Positions 44,498 to 54,876 of a DNA stretch of 64,000 nucleotides are shown here, piece by piece. The stretch is from an uncultured Campylobacter sp. (GTDB taxonomy: Bacteria > Campylobacterota > Campylobacteria > Campylobacterales > Campylobacteraceae). The stretch lies in assembly GCA_945873855.1 (NCBI GenBank), contig CAMCEN010000001.1:62001-126000 (forward strand). The letters run 5' to 3'. Below the pieces are notes generated by a model. That model was not told where the DNA came from. It searched no databases and saw only the letters and a list, made by a program, of their open reading frames with translations. Each line of letters starts with the position of its first letter. Within the stretch, counting starts at the first letter, position 1. The translations under genes were made by a program, and so were the position numbers.

Positions 44498-45892
44498 CTA
44501 GAATTCCCTAGCCCTTGTTAAAAAATCATTTATTAAAACAAGCTGCTTTTCTACACTCTCATTGCTAGTGCCGCCACTGCTTTTTCTGGCTTCTTTGCTA
44601 GCTTCTAGGCTAAGAGCAGACAGGGCCCCTTCATCAAAGCGCGGATCAACGCTTTTTAGCTCTTCTAAGCTAAGCTCGCTAAGGTCTTTACCCTTGTTCT
44701 CAGCCAAAGCCACTAAGCGCCCCGTGATATTATGCGCTAGGCGAAAAGGCTCGTTATAAGCGCTAACTAAGTAATCAGCAAGGTCGGTGGCTGAAAGATG
44801 CCCCATTTTACACGCTTTTAGCATATTTTCTTTGCGCCAAGTCGTGGTTTTTAGCATTTCACGCAGTATCACAAGGCTGCTGCTAGCTGTGCGGACGCTA
44901 TCAAAGACGCCTTCTTTATCTTCTTGCATATCTTTATTATACGCCATCGGCAGGCCCTTCATCACAGTTAGCAGGGCGATTAGATTGCCATAAACTCTAC
45001 CCGTTTTGCCACGAATCAGCTCGGCTACATCTGGGTTTTTTTTCTGCGGCATGATGGAGCTACCGGTGCTAAAAGCATCACTAATGCTGATATAACCAAA
45101 CTCTTGGCTAGACCATAAAATCAGCTCTTCGCACAGCCTAGAGGCGTGAGTGAAAATCAAAGAAATGTTAAAAAGCAGCTCCAAAGCAAAATCTCTATCG
45201 CTTACGCTATCCATCGCATTTGGCGTAATGCCACCAAATCCTAGCTCGCTAGCTACTAGCTCACGCCTTGTAGGATACGGCGTGCCAGCAAGTGCTGCGC
45301 TGCCAAGCGGACTAAGGTTGTTTCGCTCGTAGCTAGAAAGCAGCCTTTCATAATCACGCTTAAAGGCAAATGCGTAAGCCAAAAGATGAAAAGCAAGGCT
45401 GATAGGCTGAGCGTGCTGTAAGTGTGTAAAGCCCGGCATTAGCGTATCTTTGTGCTCGCTTGCTATGCTAGCAAGGACAGAGATTAGCTCACGCACAAGG
45501 GCGGCTAGCTCTTTTGTGCGGTTTTGGCAATAAGCCCTAAAATCTAGTGCCACTTGGTCGTTGCGAGAACGAGCGGTGTGAAGGCGACCGCCAAGCTCTT
45601 TGCCGATAATCTGGCTAAGCCTGCCTTCAACTGCCATATGAATGTCTTCTTGGCTAACGCTAAATGCAAACTCACCACGCTCAATCTCGCCTAAGACCTG
45701 ATCTAAGCCAGCTCTTATCTTGGCTACATCATCAGCATCTAGAATTCCACACTCGCCAAGCATTTTTGCGTGTGCTTTTGAACCAGCGATGTCTTCTTTA
45801 AATAGTTCTTTATCAAAGAAAATCGAAGCATTAAACTCCTCAAGTAGCTCGCTGCTAGCCTCGTTAAATCTGCCATCCCACATTTTTTTCAT
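44498..45892 (-). CDS. argH: argininosuccinate lyase
   Basis: Last step of arginine synthesis, splitting argininosuccinate. 464 residues. Signature [38 protein letters not shown] and TPGFTHLQ-like [18 protein letters not shown] hold active-site His and Thr residues. It overlaps the CAP-domain gene by four bases and lies next to pckA across it; argH-pckA adjacency is as I recall for C. jejuni. Confidence 0.97.
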   Translation of the reverse strand: MKKMWDGRFNEASSELLEEFNASIFFDKELFKEDIAGSKAHAKMLGECGILDADDVAKIRAGLDQVLGEIERGEFAFSVSQEDIHMAVEGRLSQIIGKELGGRLHTARSRNDQVALDFRAYCQNRTKELAALVRELISVLASIASEHKDTLMPGFTHLQHAQPISLAFHLLAYAFAFKRDYERLLSSYERNNLSPLGSAALAGTPYPTRRELVASELGFGGITPNAMDSVSDRDFALELLFNISLIFTHASRLCEELILWSSQEFGYISISDAFSTGSSIMPQKKNPDVAELIRGKTGRVYGNLIALLTVMKGLPMAYNKDMQEDKEGVFDSVRTASSSLVILREMLKTTTWRKENMLKACKMGHLSATDLADYLVSAYNEPFRLAHNITGRLVALAENKGKDLSELSLEELKSVDPRFDEGALSALSLEASKEARKSSGGTSNESVEKQLVLINDFLTRAREF

Positions 45893-47268
45893 ATTTTTGC
45901 CCTTTTTGCGATAAAAATAAATAAAATAATAGCTAAAATTAGCGCAAAAATCACTTTAAAATCTAGATTTTTTTCGCTTTTTATGAGAATTTTTATATTA
46001 TGTGTTGCACTTTTAAACTCTATCACATCGCCATAAGCCCCACTAGCACGCATTTTTAGCATGTTTATTCCAGTATCTTTTAGCTGCAAACTTGAGCCAA
46101 AAGGCAGAGTATAGCTATACTGGCTAAAGCTGTCATTACAATGCTTTGGCGCAAAAAATACTTCGTATTCTCTACCATCTTCAAGCTCAATTATATCGCC
46201 GTCATTTACTATGAAGTACGGAATTTGTGGCTCTTTGGTAGCAAAACTCCACGAAAGGCTTTTATTCTCGCCACCTTGCGTATAAGTAGCTAGCACCTCA
46301 TAACTAGCACCAAAATCAAAAGGACTTAACGAAAAAAGCGCAAACTGATTGCTAGTAAACCTTAGGTCGTTATCACTACTTAGTAAAAGCGTGTTTTCTA
46401 GCTCTTTTCCATCTTTAAAAAGCTTAAAACTTTTTAAAAAAATCTCTAAGTTTGGATTAAACTCCAAGCTAACAGGCGCAGATGTGATTTTGCACTGGGG
46501 CAAGGGGTCAGGGTCTTCATCACCAAAAACAGCCACGCTAGCAAAACTTTCATTTGGAAACATTAAAAAATCAGGCTTGCTAGGCTTAGTGGCTAGGTTA
46601 AAAGAAGTAGGACTTAGTGGCATTTTTGGATTTGCGCAAGCTCCTAGCACATACTGCCTACCTATGCTCTCTCCACGCTCGCAAAGCTTTAAAAGAGCTG
46701 AGTTTGACATCTCATAAGTGTAAATATCGCCATCATCATAATAGCCAATCTCATCAAAGCTGTAATTTAAAAAGTTAAATCTATGATAAATTGCGCTTAA
46801 AAGCCCATCAATGCTGTCATTAAAGCTAGCGTGCTTAGCTGAGATATTCTCACTAACAAAGCTAGAATTAAGCCCAGCAAAAATCGCTCGCTCGCTAGGG
46901 TTTGCGCCTGTAAAATGCTTGTTTTCTTTGCTTTCATCGTGGCTGATGATACCAAGGTTTGAAAGATACAAAGTGTGATTTTTAGCAGCTTCGCTAAGAA
47001 TAGAGTTTTCTTTAAAAGGCACTAAGCCCACGCTCTTTCTAGCAAGGTTTAGATAATCAAGCCCAAAAGAGGTATAAAGCTCGATAGGAATTCTATAATT
47101 TTGGCTAGGAATTCTAGAATTCCCAGTCAAATCTGTATCAAGAAAATTAGCTAAATTATTTGGGTCTTTTGGAAACTTTGTAGGCTCCAAACTCTCTTTG
47201 CCAAGCTTAAAAAAAGCAAGGGCAAAAAGAGCTAAAATTATACTAAGACCTAGGACCAGCCGCAGCAA
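45889..47268 (-). CDS. CAP-domain membrane-anchored protein
   Basis: 459 residues with an N-terminal anchor ([19 protein letters not shown]), a CAP/SCP-like domain at about 65-190 ([57 protein letters not shown]), beta-rich extracellular parts, and a C-terminal membrane helix ([20 protein letters not shown]). Start is TTG inside the pckA 3' end (26-bp overlap). [18 protein letters not shown] at residues about 50-67 is coded by one full and one decayed genome palindrome. Function unknown; CAP proteins are secreted and often bind lipids or the cell wall. Confidence 0.72.
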   Translation of the reverse strand: MLRLVLGLSIILALFALAFFKLGKESLEPTKFPKDPNNLANFLDTDLTGNSRIPSQNYRIPIELYTSFGLDYLNLARKSVGLVPFKENSILSEAAKNHTLYLSNLGIISHDESKENKHFTGANPSERAIFAGLNSSFVSENISAKHASFNDSIDGLLSAIYHRFNFLNYSFDEIGYYDDGDIYTYEMSNSALLKLCERGESIGRQYVLGACANPKMPLSPTSFNLATKPSKPDFLMFPNESFASVAVFGDEDPDPLPQCKITSAPVSLEFNPNLEIFLKSFKLFKDGKELENTLLLSSDNDLRFTSNQFALFSLSPFDFGASYEVLATYTQGGENKSLSWSFATKEPQIPYFIVNDGDIIELEDGREYEVFFAPKHCNDSFSQYSYTLPFGSSLQLKDTGINMLKMRASGAYGDVIEFKSATHNIKILIKSEKNLDFKVIFALILAIILFIFIAKRAKI

Positions 47269-48811
47269 TTTCCTCGCCCTCTGCTCCGTATCGTTTGAAG
47301 TTTTCTACGAACATTTTAGCTAGTTTGCTTCTAGCTTCTTTATACTCACTAGCATTTGCCCAAGTGTTAATTGGGTTTAAAAGCTTGGTTTCTACACCTT
47401 CAAGGGCTTTTGGGATGGCTAGATTAAACTCATCAAAGTTCTCAAACTCGCATTTTGTGATTGAGCCATCAAGTATAGCATTAACACAAGCCCTAGTGGC
47501 CTTTATACTCATGCGTTTGCCCACGCCATAAGCACCGCCACTCCAGCCAGTATTTACTAGATATACATGCACGCCGTGTTTGTCGATTTTCTCGCCTAGA
47601 AGTTTAGCATACACAGTTGGGTGCATAGGCATAAATGGCTCGCCAAAACAAGCTGAAAAAGTTGCTTCTGGCTCTTTTACTCCACGCTCTGTGCCAGCTA
47701 CTTTTGCTGTGTAGCCACTTAGAAAATAATACATTGCTTGTTCTTTGCTTAGCTTGCTAACTGGTGGCAATACACCAAAGGCATCTGCTGTTAAGAAAAT
47801 GATATTTTTTGGATGACCTGCTTTTAGGCTTTTTTCGTGGTTTTCTATATGTTCTATGGGATAGCTTACGCGGGTATTTTCAGTCTTGCTAGCATCGTTA
47901 TAGTCTACTTTACCAGAGCCGTCAATTACTACATTTTCTAGCAAAGCATTTTTGCGAATTGCAGCGTAGATCTCAGGCTCGTTTTCTGCGCTTAGATTTA
48001 TACATTTTGCGTAGCAGCCACCCTCAAAGTTAAACACACCCTCATCGTCCCAGCCGTGCTCATCATCGCCGATTAAGGCGCGGTGTGGGTCAGTTGAGAG
48101 TGTAGTTTTTCCTGTGCCACTAAGTCCAAAAAATAGCGCAGTATCGCCGTCTTTGCCTACATTTGCTGAGCAGTGCATAGGAAGCTTGTTTTCAAGTGGC
48201 AGCCAGTAGTTCATCATAGAAAAAATTCCTTTTTTCATCTCACCGCCATACCAAGTGCCACCTATCACGCCTACATTTTCTTCTATGTTAAATATTACGA
48301 AAACTTCGCTATTTAGCCCATCTTTTTGCCACTCATCATTTACGCATTTACAAGCGTTGTAGACAGTAAAATCAGGCTTGAAGTTTTCTAGTTCGCTCTC
48401 GCTTGGACGGATAAACATATTTTTTACAAAATGCGCTTGCCAGGCAACTTCTGTGATGAAGCGAACAGCTCTTCTTGAGCTTTGAGAACTACCAGCATAA
48501 GCGTCTTGGACATAAATATCTTTACCACTTAATTGTGCTTTTGCTTTTTTTAGAAGTTTATCAAAAAGTTCTTTTGAGATTGGACGATTGATTTTACCCC
48601 AAGCGATGTATTTTTTGCTTGGGTCTTGGTCTACGAAATATTTATCTTTTGGGCTACGACCTGTAAAAATACCAGTATCTACGCTAAAAGTGCCATTTTC
48701 AGTGACCGTGCCTTCGTTATTTGCTTTTTCGTGTTCAAAAAGCTCATCATAGCTAAGATTATGAAAAACCTTGCCAACGCCGTCAAGTCCTAAGCTTGCC
48801 GTATCTTTCAT
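47243..48811 (-). CDS. pckA: phosphoenolpyruvate carboxykinase (ATP)
   Basis: Converts oxaloacetate to PEP for gluconeogenesis. 522 residues. [11 protein letters not shown] near the start, [20 protein letters not shown] (P-loop and kinase motif), [20 protein letters not shown] (metal site) and [18 protein letters not shown] are intact. ATG 48811 is the start; a GTG nine bases upstream lies within the strong ribosome site GAGGTGAG. Confidence 0.96.
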   Translation of the reverse strand: MKDTASLGLDGVGKVFHNLSYDELFEHEKANNEGTVTENGTFSVDTGIFTGRSPKDKYFVDQDPSKKYIAWGKINRPISKELFDKLLKKAKAQLSGKDIYVQDAYAGSSQSSRRAVRFITEVAWQAHFVKNMFIRPSESELENFKPDFTVYNACKCVNDEWQKDGLNSEVFVIFNIEENVGVIGGTWYGGEMKKGIFSMMNYWLPLENKLPMHCSANVGKDGDTALFFGLSGTGKTTLSTDPHRALIGDDEHGWDDEGVFNFEGGCYAKCINLSAENEPEIYAAIRKNALLENVVIDGSGKVDYNDASKTENTRVSYPIEHIENHEKSLKAGHPKNIIFLTADAFGVLPPVSKLSKEQAMYYFLSGYTAKVAGTERGVKEPEATFSACFGEPFMPMHPTVYAKLLGEKIDKHGVHVYLVNTGWSGGAYGVGKRMSIKATRACVNAILDGSITKCEFENFDEFNLAIPKALEGVETKLLNPINTWANASEYKEARSKLAKMFVENFKRYGAEGEEIAAAGPRS

Positions 48812-48877
48812 TTTTCTCACCTCTTTTTAAAATTTTTTTGAAAGTGTAGTTAAATTTAAATGATTTTTAGCTTAAAA

Positions 48878-48908
48878 ATTCGCAAAATTTTATTTTTTGC
48901 GAATTTTT
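48878..48908 (-). terminator. hairpin at the end of the TlpA-like gene
   Basis: TTCGCAAAA and TTTTGCGAA pair around a 7-base loop and are followed on the minus strand by TTTTTAAGC. It overlaps the last codons and stop of the gene ending at 48890, as compact terminators often do. Confidence 0.55.
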
Positions 48909-49498
48909 TCTAAATCTTTTGCTACTAGTTCGCTTGAAACCGCACCTAGATAATAAAGCGCCTCTTTACCGCCTCTCTCGCCTAGATTATCGCTTAAAAG
49001 CTCGTATTTACCGCCTTTTAGCACTACTTTAAAAGGCAGTGAGAGCGCACTATCATAGCCGATGTCAGCCAAAACTTGCGAGATTAAACGCTCGTTTTTC
49101 TCGCCCTCATTTGCGATGAAATAATAAGCATTAAAAGGCTTTATAAACTTTTCAATCACATCTTTATCGCTGATTTGTTCAAAGGTTATAAGCCCAATTA
49201 GCATGAAATCATCGTGATTTAGCTGATAATCCATAAGATGTGGTGCTTCTGCTTTACAAGGCGCACAAAAAGTGCCAAAGATATCTAGCATAACGATTTT
49301 ATCGCTACCCTTTAGCACAAAGCCCTTAGCTGTTCGCACCAAGCTCACGCTTGCGCCACTCACGCTTTTTAGGCTGATTTCCTCTCCGTCTTTAAAAGGT
49401 GCGTACTCGCCAAGGCTGTAGCTTTCGCTCTCATTTTTATCACAGCCTAAAAACACTAGCGCAAAAGCGCAAAGCAGTACTAAAAGCAGTTTTTTCAT
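48890..49498 (-). CDS. TlpA-like thioredoxin-fold lipoprotein
   Basis: 202 residues: signal peptide with lipobox VFLGCDKNE, then a thioredoxin fold with the active site DIFGTFCAPCKAEAPHLMDY (CAPC, residues about 77-80), and a cis-Pro loop SALSLPFKVVLKGGKYEL. It is probably a periplasmic reductase that keeps cysteines reduced, for example for cytochrome c assembly; the partner is not shown. It is followed on the upstream side by smpB, in an order matching C. jejuni from memory. Confidence 0.87.
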   Translation of the reverse strand: MKKLLLVLLCAFALVFLGCDKNESESYSLGEYAPFKDGEEISLKSVSGASVSLVRTAKGFVLKGSDKIVMLDIFGTFCAPCKAEAPHLMDYQLNHDDFMLIGLITFEQISDKDVIEKFIKPFNAYYFIANEGEKNERLISQVLADIGYDSALSLPFKVVLKGGKYELLSDNLGERGGKEALYYLGAVSSELVAKDLEKIRKK

Positions 49499-49573
49499 TT
49501 TTATCCTTTCTTAAAAACTAGAATTCCTAGGAATTCTTTCATCCTTTCTTAAAATCTAGAATTCCTAGGAATT

Positions 49574-50032
49574 CTAGATTCTCTTAAACTCAGCCAAAGC
49601 ACGCTTAGCATCCATATTTGCTTGCTTTTCTTTTAGGGCTTCACGCTTATCATGTAGGTTTTTACCCTTTGCCAAAGCGATTTTTGCTTTTAGGCGGTTT
49701 TTTGAGTTTAAATACAGGCTAAGCACGACTAGCGTGTATCCATCGGTGCTTACAGAGCCTAAGAGCTTATCTATTTCTTTGCGGTGCATAAGCAGCTTTC
49801 TTGGTGCTTTTTCATCTGGGCGAAAGTGCGGATTTGTCGTATTTAATAGGCTTATATGACAGCCTAGCAAAAACAGCTCGCCTTTTATAATCCGCACAAA
49901 AGAATCTTTTAGATTGCCCCTGCCCATGCGTAGGCTTTTTATCTCAGAACCTTTTAGCACCACGCCTGCTTCGTAGTCTTTGATGATAGTAAAGTCGTGA
50001 TAGGCTTTTTTGTTTTGGACTAGAATTTTCAT
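49574..50032 (-). CDS. smpB: SsrA-binding protein SmpB
   Basis: RNA-binding partner of tmRNA in ribosome rescue, 152 residues. [39 protein letters not shown] and [18 protein letters not shown] are the classic blocks; the C-terminal basic tail that enters the ribosome is present. Coupled to ispE by a four-base overlap. Confidence 0.96.
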   Translation of the reverse strand: MKILVQNKKAYHDFTIIKDYEAGVVLKGSEIKSLRMGRGNLKDSFVRIIKGELFLLGCHISLLNTTNPHFRPDEKAPRKLLMHRKEIDKLLGSVSTDGYTLVVLSLYLNSKNRLKAKIALAKGKNLHDKREALKEKQANMDAKRALAEFKRI

Positions 50033-50799
50033 GCTATTACCTTAAACTTCGCTGAGCCAGACCCACTCAAAAACTCAGATTCTTTTATATTAAATCCTGC
50101 ATAAATTGCCACAACAGGTGCTAGCAAATCATTTAGCTCAAAGTTTTCATAAGAGCTTAAAATCTCTTTGCTGCTCATACTCTCAAGCCTTTTTGCTAGC
50201 TTTGCATCTTTAATAAAACTTCCTTTTGCGTAGGCTTTATACACCTCAGGTGTGGAGCAAAAAATATTGCTTAGCACTATGCCAAGGCGTGGCAAATCAT
50301 CATCAAAGCTCTCTACAATCTGCCCAAAGCCACGCACATTAGCCGCGCTTGCCTTGCTAGCAAAAAAGCTCACATCAGAGCCGATTTTTGCTGAAATACT
50401 CATCAAAAGCTTATCCTCAAAGCCTAAAATCTCTTGCATAAAAAGCAAAAAGCTAGCCACATCGCTGCTGCCCCCACCTAGTCCAGCACCACTTGGAATT
50501 CCTTTTAGCAAATGTATTTGCTTATCGCTAAAAAACCTAGCCAAAGCCTCTTTAAAGCCAGCATTTTCAAGCTCTTTGTAAGCTTTAAAAATCAAATTAT
50601 CAGCAATATCATTTGCATACATTAGTCCGCTAGTATCAATACGCTCTATTATGCTAAGTTCATCATAAAGTCCATGAAATCGCACAAAACGAGAGCTAAG
50701 CTCGTGGTAGCCGTCATTTACTCCACCTTTTATACGATTTAATATTTTTAGAAAAATATTTAATTTTGCTGGTGCTTTAACGCTTGCGATTATATTCAT
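50029..50799 (-). CDS. ispE: 4-diphosphocytidyl-2-C-methyl-D-erythritol kinase
   Basis: GHMP kinase of the MEP isoprenoid route, 256 residues. [14 protein letters not shown] at the start, [20 protein letters not shown] (ATP loop), and [14 protein letters not shown] near the end. Slightly short of 280, with a compact C-terminus. Starts overlap csrA (stop/start ATGA) and smpB, so csrA-ispE-smpB form an operon. Confidence 0.94.
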   Translation of the reverse strand: MNIIASVKAPAKLNIFLKILNRIKGGVNDGYHELSSRFVRFHGLYDELSIIERIDTSGLMYANDIADNLIFKAYKELENAGFKEALARFFSDKQIHLLKGIPSGAGLGGGSSDVASFLLFMQEILGFEDKLLMSISAKIGSDVSFFASKASAANVRGFGQIVESFDDDLPRLGIVLSNIFCSTPEVYKAYAKGSFIKDAKLAKRLESMSSKEILSSYENFELNDLLAPVVAIYAGFNIKESEFLSGSGSAKFKVIA

Positions 50800-51029
50800 T
50801 TTGACTCTGTTAGTTTTTTTATCATTTTTTTAATTATATTTGTGTTTTGGTGTGTGGCTTGTTCGTTTGATACCTTTATATCTTTTGTCAGCTCTGAGCG
50901 CAAAATCCGCACGAAACTAGGCGCAGATATGCCTATTTTAACATTTGCGCCATCTATTTCTAGTATGGTTACTTCTATATTTTCGTTAATTCTAATGCTT
51001 TGCTCTTTTTTTCTAGTTAAAATCAGCAT
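50796..51029 (-). CDS. csrA: carbon storage regulator CsrA
   Basis: Small RNA-binding regulator that binds GGA in 5' leaders, 77 residues. LILTRKKEQSIRINENIEVT and KIGISAPSFVRILRSEL match the family, with the RNA-binding arginine in the second block. The tail of about 15 residues is Lys/Asn-rich. It overlaps truB by 17 bp. Many genes here have AAGGA ribosome sites, which CsrA could target. Confidence 0.95.
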   Translation of the reverse strand: MLILTRKKEQSIRINENIEVTILEIDGANVKIGISAPSFVRILRSELTKDIKVSNEQATHQNTNIIKKMIKKLTESK

Positions 51030-51843
51030 TTTTTATACCATTTAATTTATATGTTACTTGCCCGTTTAAAATCTCTATTATACTAAAAAATTTTTCAAAT
51101 TTGATGAAATATTCGCCATTTTCTTTAATCTTAAAATCATCTACGCAAAGTTTTTTGCCAAGCTCAATATCACTTTGGCTTTTTTCATACCAGTTTTGCG
51201 CTATTTTTAGGTGCTTTAAAGGATCTAAGGCTTTTTCATTTTCATAAAAAAACTCTCCTTCGCTCTTTCGCTCCAAAGCACTCAAAGTCGCATTTATACC
51301 AAGCTTTTTGGCTAATAGCCAAGCCCAGCTTCTAGCATAAGAACCTTTACTAAGTTCAAGTCGCACTAGCAAAAAAGGATGAGTATAGTGTAAAATCTCT
51401 GCGCTAAAAACCTCCATTTGCTCAGTTTTTAGCTCAAAATCCACGCCACGCCTTGCTAGTTCATAGGCCCTCATGCCATTCACATGCTTTGCGCTGTATT
51501 TTGGCGGAGTGTAATCTAGAATTCCTTGTAGATTTTCTACATTTTTACTTAGAATTTCTAGCTCAAAAGGCTTTATGATATCAACTTTACTTATATTTTC
51601 ATTATCCCCACTAGGACAAAAAGCCCCTAGCCAAAGACAAGCCTCATAAACCTTAGGCTCCACCTCTAAATACTGAAATAGCCTTGTATAGCTGCCAAAA
51701 GCTACTAGCAAAACCCCACTAGCAAAGGGATCAAGCGTACCTGAAAATCCGGCTTTTTTAACGCCGTATTTGCGCTTTAAGCGAGCTAAGAAATGATTGC
51801 TAGAAATGCCTGAGGGTTTTTTTGCTGTAAATAATCTATTTAT
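51013..51843 (-). CDS. truB: tRNA pseudouridine 55 synthase, apparent ATA start
   Basis: Makes pseudouridine at position 55 of tRNAs. Read from 51843 it gives 276 residues: INRLFTAKKPSGISSNHFLA, KKAGFSGTLDPFASGVLLVA with the catalytic Asp, and YEACLWLGAFCPSGD. No ATG, GTG or TTG lies in frame upstream of the catalytic segment. ATA at 51843-51841 sits six to seven bases after AAAGGA, as ATG does for other genes here, and MNRLF is the expected start. An ATG at 51850 is in another frame and reaches a stop in four codons; losing one A there would also give a normal start. Starting downstream at TTG would drop the catalytic Asp. Confidence 0.85.
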   Translation of the reverse strand: MNRLFTAKKPSGISSNHFLARLKRKYGVKKAGFSGTLDPFASGVLLVAFGSYTRLFQYLEVEPKVYEACLWLGAFCPSGDNENISKVDIIKPFELEILSKNVENLQGILDYTPPKYSAKHVNGMRAYELARRGVDFELKTEQMEVFSAEILHYTHPFLLVRLELSKGSYARSWAWLLAKKLGINATLSALERKSEGEFFYENEKALDPLKHLKIAQNWYEKSQSDIELGKKLCVDDFKIKENGEYFIKFEKFFSIIEILNGQVTYKLNGIKNADFN

Positions 51844-51850
51844 TTTTCAT

Positions 51851-52155
51851 CCTTTATTTTAAATTCAGCTCAATCTGCGGACGCCTTTTACGAATTTTTG
51901 CTTAGGCAGCCCAGCTCGTTCTAGCAAAACTTTCACGGCAGTTTCCTTCGCTCGCCGCTGATTTTGTGACTTTTGTGACAGCAGCAGCTCGCTCGAAATT
52001 CAGCCGTAAAATTTTGCTAGCCGATGTCTCGGACACGGCTCCAAGGCTAGCCTTGCGCAAAAATTCGCTAAATTCGTCTCGCAGCCTGATTTTAAGAGCA
52101 ACCACCAAAAGTTGCAAGGCTACGCTAAACTTAAATTCCTAGGGAATTCTAGAAT
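51851..52155. repeat. imperfect-hairpin-rich gap between truB and the helicase
   Basis: No gene. TCTAGCAAAACTTTCACGGC (about 51920) pairs imperfectly with GCCGTAAAATTTTGCTAGCC (about 52003), enclosing a second arm. A similar GCAAAA...TTTTGC fold is found in the 43.5 kb region. GTCTCGCAGCC (about 52076) resembles the ends of the hairpin element family. A palindrome lies at 52142-52157. Confidence 0.7.
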
Positions 52156-52229
52156 TCCCTAGTCTCGTAGCGGTTAAAAAACAGCGAAGTGCGAACGAAA
52201 TTCCGTCGCAATAGGTGCGCGAACTGCCT
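52156..52229 (-). repeat. short hairpin-element relative after the helicase gene
   Basis: AGTCTCGTAGCGGTTAAAAA to AGGTGCGCGAACTGCC, next to the helicase stop. It resembles the ends of the elements at 38572 and 59281, but is shorter. The call is weaker than for the others. Confidence 0.4.
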
Positions 52230-54281
52230 CTAAACCTTTTCTACAAAGCCTGACATTATTTCCTTTATATTTCCGCCAAAGTTTATTTTTAGCTTAAAAT
52301 CGCTTTTTATCTGCGTTACTTCTAGCACCCTGCCGATGCCAAAGATTTTATGCTTGATTAGATCGCCTCTGCGAAACTCTTTTGTGCTTTCTATGCGAAG
52401 TTTGCCGCTTATTAGCCCGGCTTCGCTTAAAAAGCGTGAACGCTCTAAGTTTGATTTTTTACCTCTGTAAATGCGAAAGTTTGAGCTACTTAGCACTAGA
52501 TCGCTTTTAGCCCTAGTGATTGCCACATAGCCTAGGCGGCGTTCTTCTTCTATATCGCACTCATCGCTAATAAGTGGGAAAAAACCCTCTTCAAGCCCTA
52601 TTATAAAAACATGTTCAAACTCTAATCCCTTGCTAGCATGCACACTCATAATGCTAATGGCATCCTCGCTTATGCGGTCTTGGTCGCTTTGAAGCGTGAT
52701 GTCGTTTAAAAACTCTTCTAAGCTAAAATCAGGATTATTTTCTATTTTTTGGTTAATTGAGCCATAAAACTCATCAATGTTTAGCAGCCTATCATCGCCC
52801 TCTGGGCTTTGTTTGTAAAACTCTTTTAAGCCAAATTTATTTTCTAGCTCAAAAACAAGGTCTTTTGGCTCTGCTTCTCTAAGCTCAGCTATATCACGCG
52901 CAAGCTCGTTTAGCGCAGTAAAGACCTTTTTGCCAAGTAGTCCCTCATCCATGCGCAAAATCGCCTCATAAAGCGAGATTTTATTATTAAAAGCAAACTC
53001 GCTAAGCTTGTTAAATCCTACCTTGCCAAGCCCACGCTTAGGGCGGTTTATAATTCGCTCTAAGCTAAAATCATCATGCGGATTTAAAATTAAGCGCAAA
53101 TAGCTTATGATATCTTTTATCTCAGCTCTTTCGTAGAATTTTATTCCACCTACGATTTTATAAGGCACACCGTTTGCGATAAGTCCTTCTTCAAGCGCGC
53201 GGCTAAGGGCATTTATGCGGTATAAAATCGCTATTTGCGTAGGGTGTTCTCCATCATTTATAAGCTTTGCTATGCGAGCTGAGATTATCTTTGCTTCGCT
53301 TTCTTCGTCGCTGTTTTGTAGAATTTCTATATCTTTATTATCTTTTTTTGTGCTTATTAGCTTTTTGCCTAGGCGGTTGCGGTTGTGGTCTATTAGCTCG
53401 TTTGCGGCATTTAGGATATTTGAGCTTGAGCGGTAGTTTTCTTCTAGACGCACTACCTTTACAGAGCTAAACTGGTCTTTGAAGTTTAGTATATTTTCTA
53501 TTTTTGCGCCTCTCCAGCCATAGATGCTTTGATCATCATCGCCTACTACTACTACATTTTCATGCGCCACGCAAAGTTTGCGAAGTAGTTTGTATTGAAG
53601 TTCGTTTGTGTCTTGATACTCATCTATTGTTATGTATTTGTAGCGGTTTGAGATTTGATTGCATAGACTAGGGTTTGAGTCTAGAATTCTATATGTTAAG
53701 CAAAGCAAATCATCAAAATCAACTAGATTATTTGCTACTAAATACTCCTCGTAGCTTTTGTAGGCTTTGGCAATTTTTTCGTAGTTTGCCCTACCGCCGA
53801 TAAAAGCTGGTATGACAGAGCTAGAAATAATCTCTTCTGGGCTTAAAAGCATATTTTTATAGCGCGAGATTTCATTACTAACGATATTTGTAGCAATGCT
53901 ACTTTCAAACTCTTTTATGATTTTTTTCTTATCGTCGATATCGATTATGACAAAGTTATTTGCCCTATTTAGCTCTCTCATATATAGCTTTAAAAACAGC
54001 AGTCCAAACTTGTGAAAAGTACAAAGCAAAGGATTTGCTGAGGGCTGCGAACTTCTAATTAGATTTAAAGCCCTTAGCTTCATCTCAGTAGCAGCTTTGT
54101 TTGTAAAAGTAAGCGTTAGCGTATTTAGTGGATCTATACCAACCTCGCCGATAAGATAAGCAAGGCGAGTTGTGATAGTAAGCGTTTTGCCAGACCCTGC
54201 GCCTGCTAGGATTAGCATTGCACCATCTATGTGCCTAGCAGCCTCACGCTGGGCGTCATTTAAGCTAGATAATATATCCAT
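52230..54281 (-). CDS. rep: UvrD/Rep-family DNA helicase
   Basis: Superfamily 1A 3'-5' helicase, 683 residues. Walker A MLILAGAGSGKTLTITTRLA, motif II YITIDEYQDTNELQYKLL, motif III VVVGDDDQSIYGWRGAK, motif V MSVHASKGLEFEHVFIIG and motif VI RLGYVAITRAKSDLVLSSS. It matches the Rep-type gene beside truB in C. jejuni from memory; uvrD itself is elsewhere there. Whether it acts in replication restart or repair cannot be told. Confidence 0.93.
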   Translation of the reverse strand: MDILSSLNDAQREAARHIDGAMLILAGAGSGKTLTITTRLAYLIGEVGIDPLNTLTLTFTNKAATEMKLRALNLIRSSQPSANPLLCTFHKFGLLFLKLYMRELNRANNFVIIDIDDKKKIIKEFESSIATNIVSNEISRYKNMLLSPEEIISSSVIPAFIGGRANYEKIAKAYKSYEEYLVANNLVDFDDLLCLTYRILDSNPSLCNQISNRYKYITIDEYQDTNELQYKLLRKLCVAHENVVVVGDDDQSIYGWRGAKIENILNFKDQFSSVKVVRLEENYRSSSNILNAANELIDHNRNRLGKKLISTKKDNKDIEILQNSDEESEAKIISARIAKLINDGEHPTQIAILYRINALSRALEEGLIANGVPYKIVGGIKFYERAEIKDIISYLRLILNPHDDFSLERIINRPKRGLGKVGFNKLSEFAFNNKISLYEAILRMDEGLLGKKVFTALNELARDIAELREAEPKDLVFELENKFGLKEFYKQSPEGDDRLLNIDEFYGSINQKIENNPDFSLEEFLNDITLQSDQDRISEDAISIMSVHASKGLEFEHVFIIGLEEGFFPLISDECDIEEERRLGYVAITRAKSDLVLSSSNFRIYRGKKSNLERSRFLSEAGLISGKLRIESTKEFRRGDLIKHKIFGIGRVLEVTQIKSDFKLKINFGGNIKEIMSGFVEKV

Positions 54282-54284
54282 TTT

Positions 54285-54710
54285 CTACTTCTTAAAAAAA
54301 TCTTTATTTTTTGGGTTTGCTTTGAAAATATTTTTGCTTTTTTCAGTCTCGCTGGGCTCTTCTGGCAAGGCAAAACTCACAAAAAACACAGCATTCCCAG
54401 AGCTTATTCGCATGATAGCACAAAGCGGGATTAGCACCATGCTCTCAAAATCATTTTCGCCAAAAGCAGCGTGAAAATGTAGCCCACTCTCACTTACATA
54501 AGCAGAACTAAGCGTATAACCCTCAAGCCCAAAAAGCACGGCATTTTTCTCAGGCAAAAGCCCCTTTGGCAAGGCTGGTTTAAACTCTATTTGCTCCACA
54601 TCTGCTAGGATATCAAACTTTTGATTTTTAGCAATTAGCAAATGCAAAACTTCTTTTGCGTGCTTTTTCATTAAAGCATTAAAATCACCACTGGCTAAGA
54701 ACTTTTGCAT
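54285..54710 (-). CDS. SspB-like protein
   Basis: 141 residues. FKPALPKGLLPEKNAVLFGL, YTLSSAYVSESGLHFHAAFG and MVLIPLCAIMRI fit the beta-rich SspB fold, whose members deliver tagged proteins to ClpXP. The end (EKSKNIFKANPKNKDFFKK) is a polar tail like the ClpX-binding tail of SspB. The family match is by pattern only, so I rate it moderate. It sits three bases from the helicase, where C. jejuni also has an uncharacterised gene. Confidence 0.55.
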   Translation of the reverse strand: MQKFLASGDFNALMKKHAKEVLHLLIAKNQKFDILADVEQIEFKPALPKGLLPEKNAVLFGLEGYTLSSAYVSESGLHFHAAFGENDFESMVLIPLCAIMRISSGNAVFFVSFALPEEPSETEKSKNIFKANPKNKDFFKK

Positions 54711-54876
54711 TTTTTCTCCTTTTAATACTTAGGAATTCTAGAATTCAATCTAGAATTCCCTAGAAAATTCTAGAATTCCCTAGAAAATTCTAGAATTCCA
54801 ATTAGAATTCCTAACTAGAATTCCATCTAGAATTCCCTAGAAAATTCTAGAATTCCTTAGAAAATTCTAGAATTCC
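54711..54876. repeat. palindrome cluster between pepF and the SspB-like gene
   Basis: Seven or so GAATTCTAGAATTC-type copies separated by CCTAGAAAA and similar. Confidence 0.85.

Noticed and set aside
51013-51711. truB starting at a downstream TTG (51711)
   Set aside because: It would lose the N-terminal part and the catalytic Asp in GTLDP, both clearly coded upstream in the same frame.
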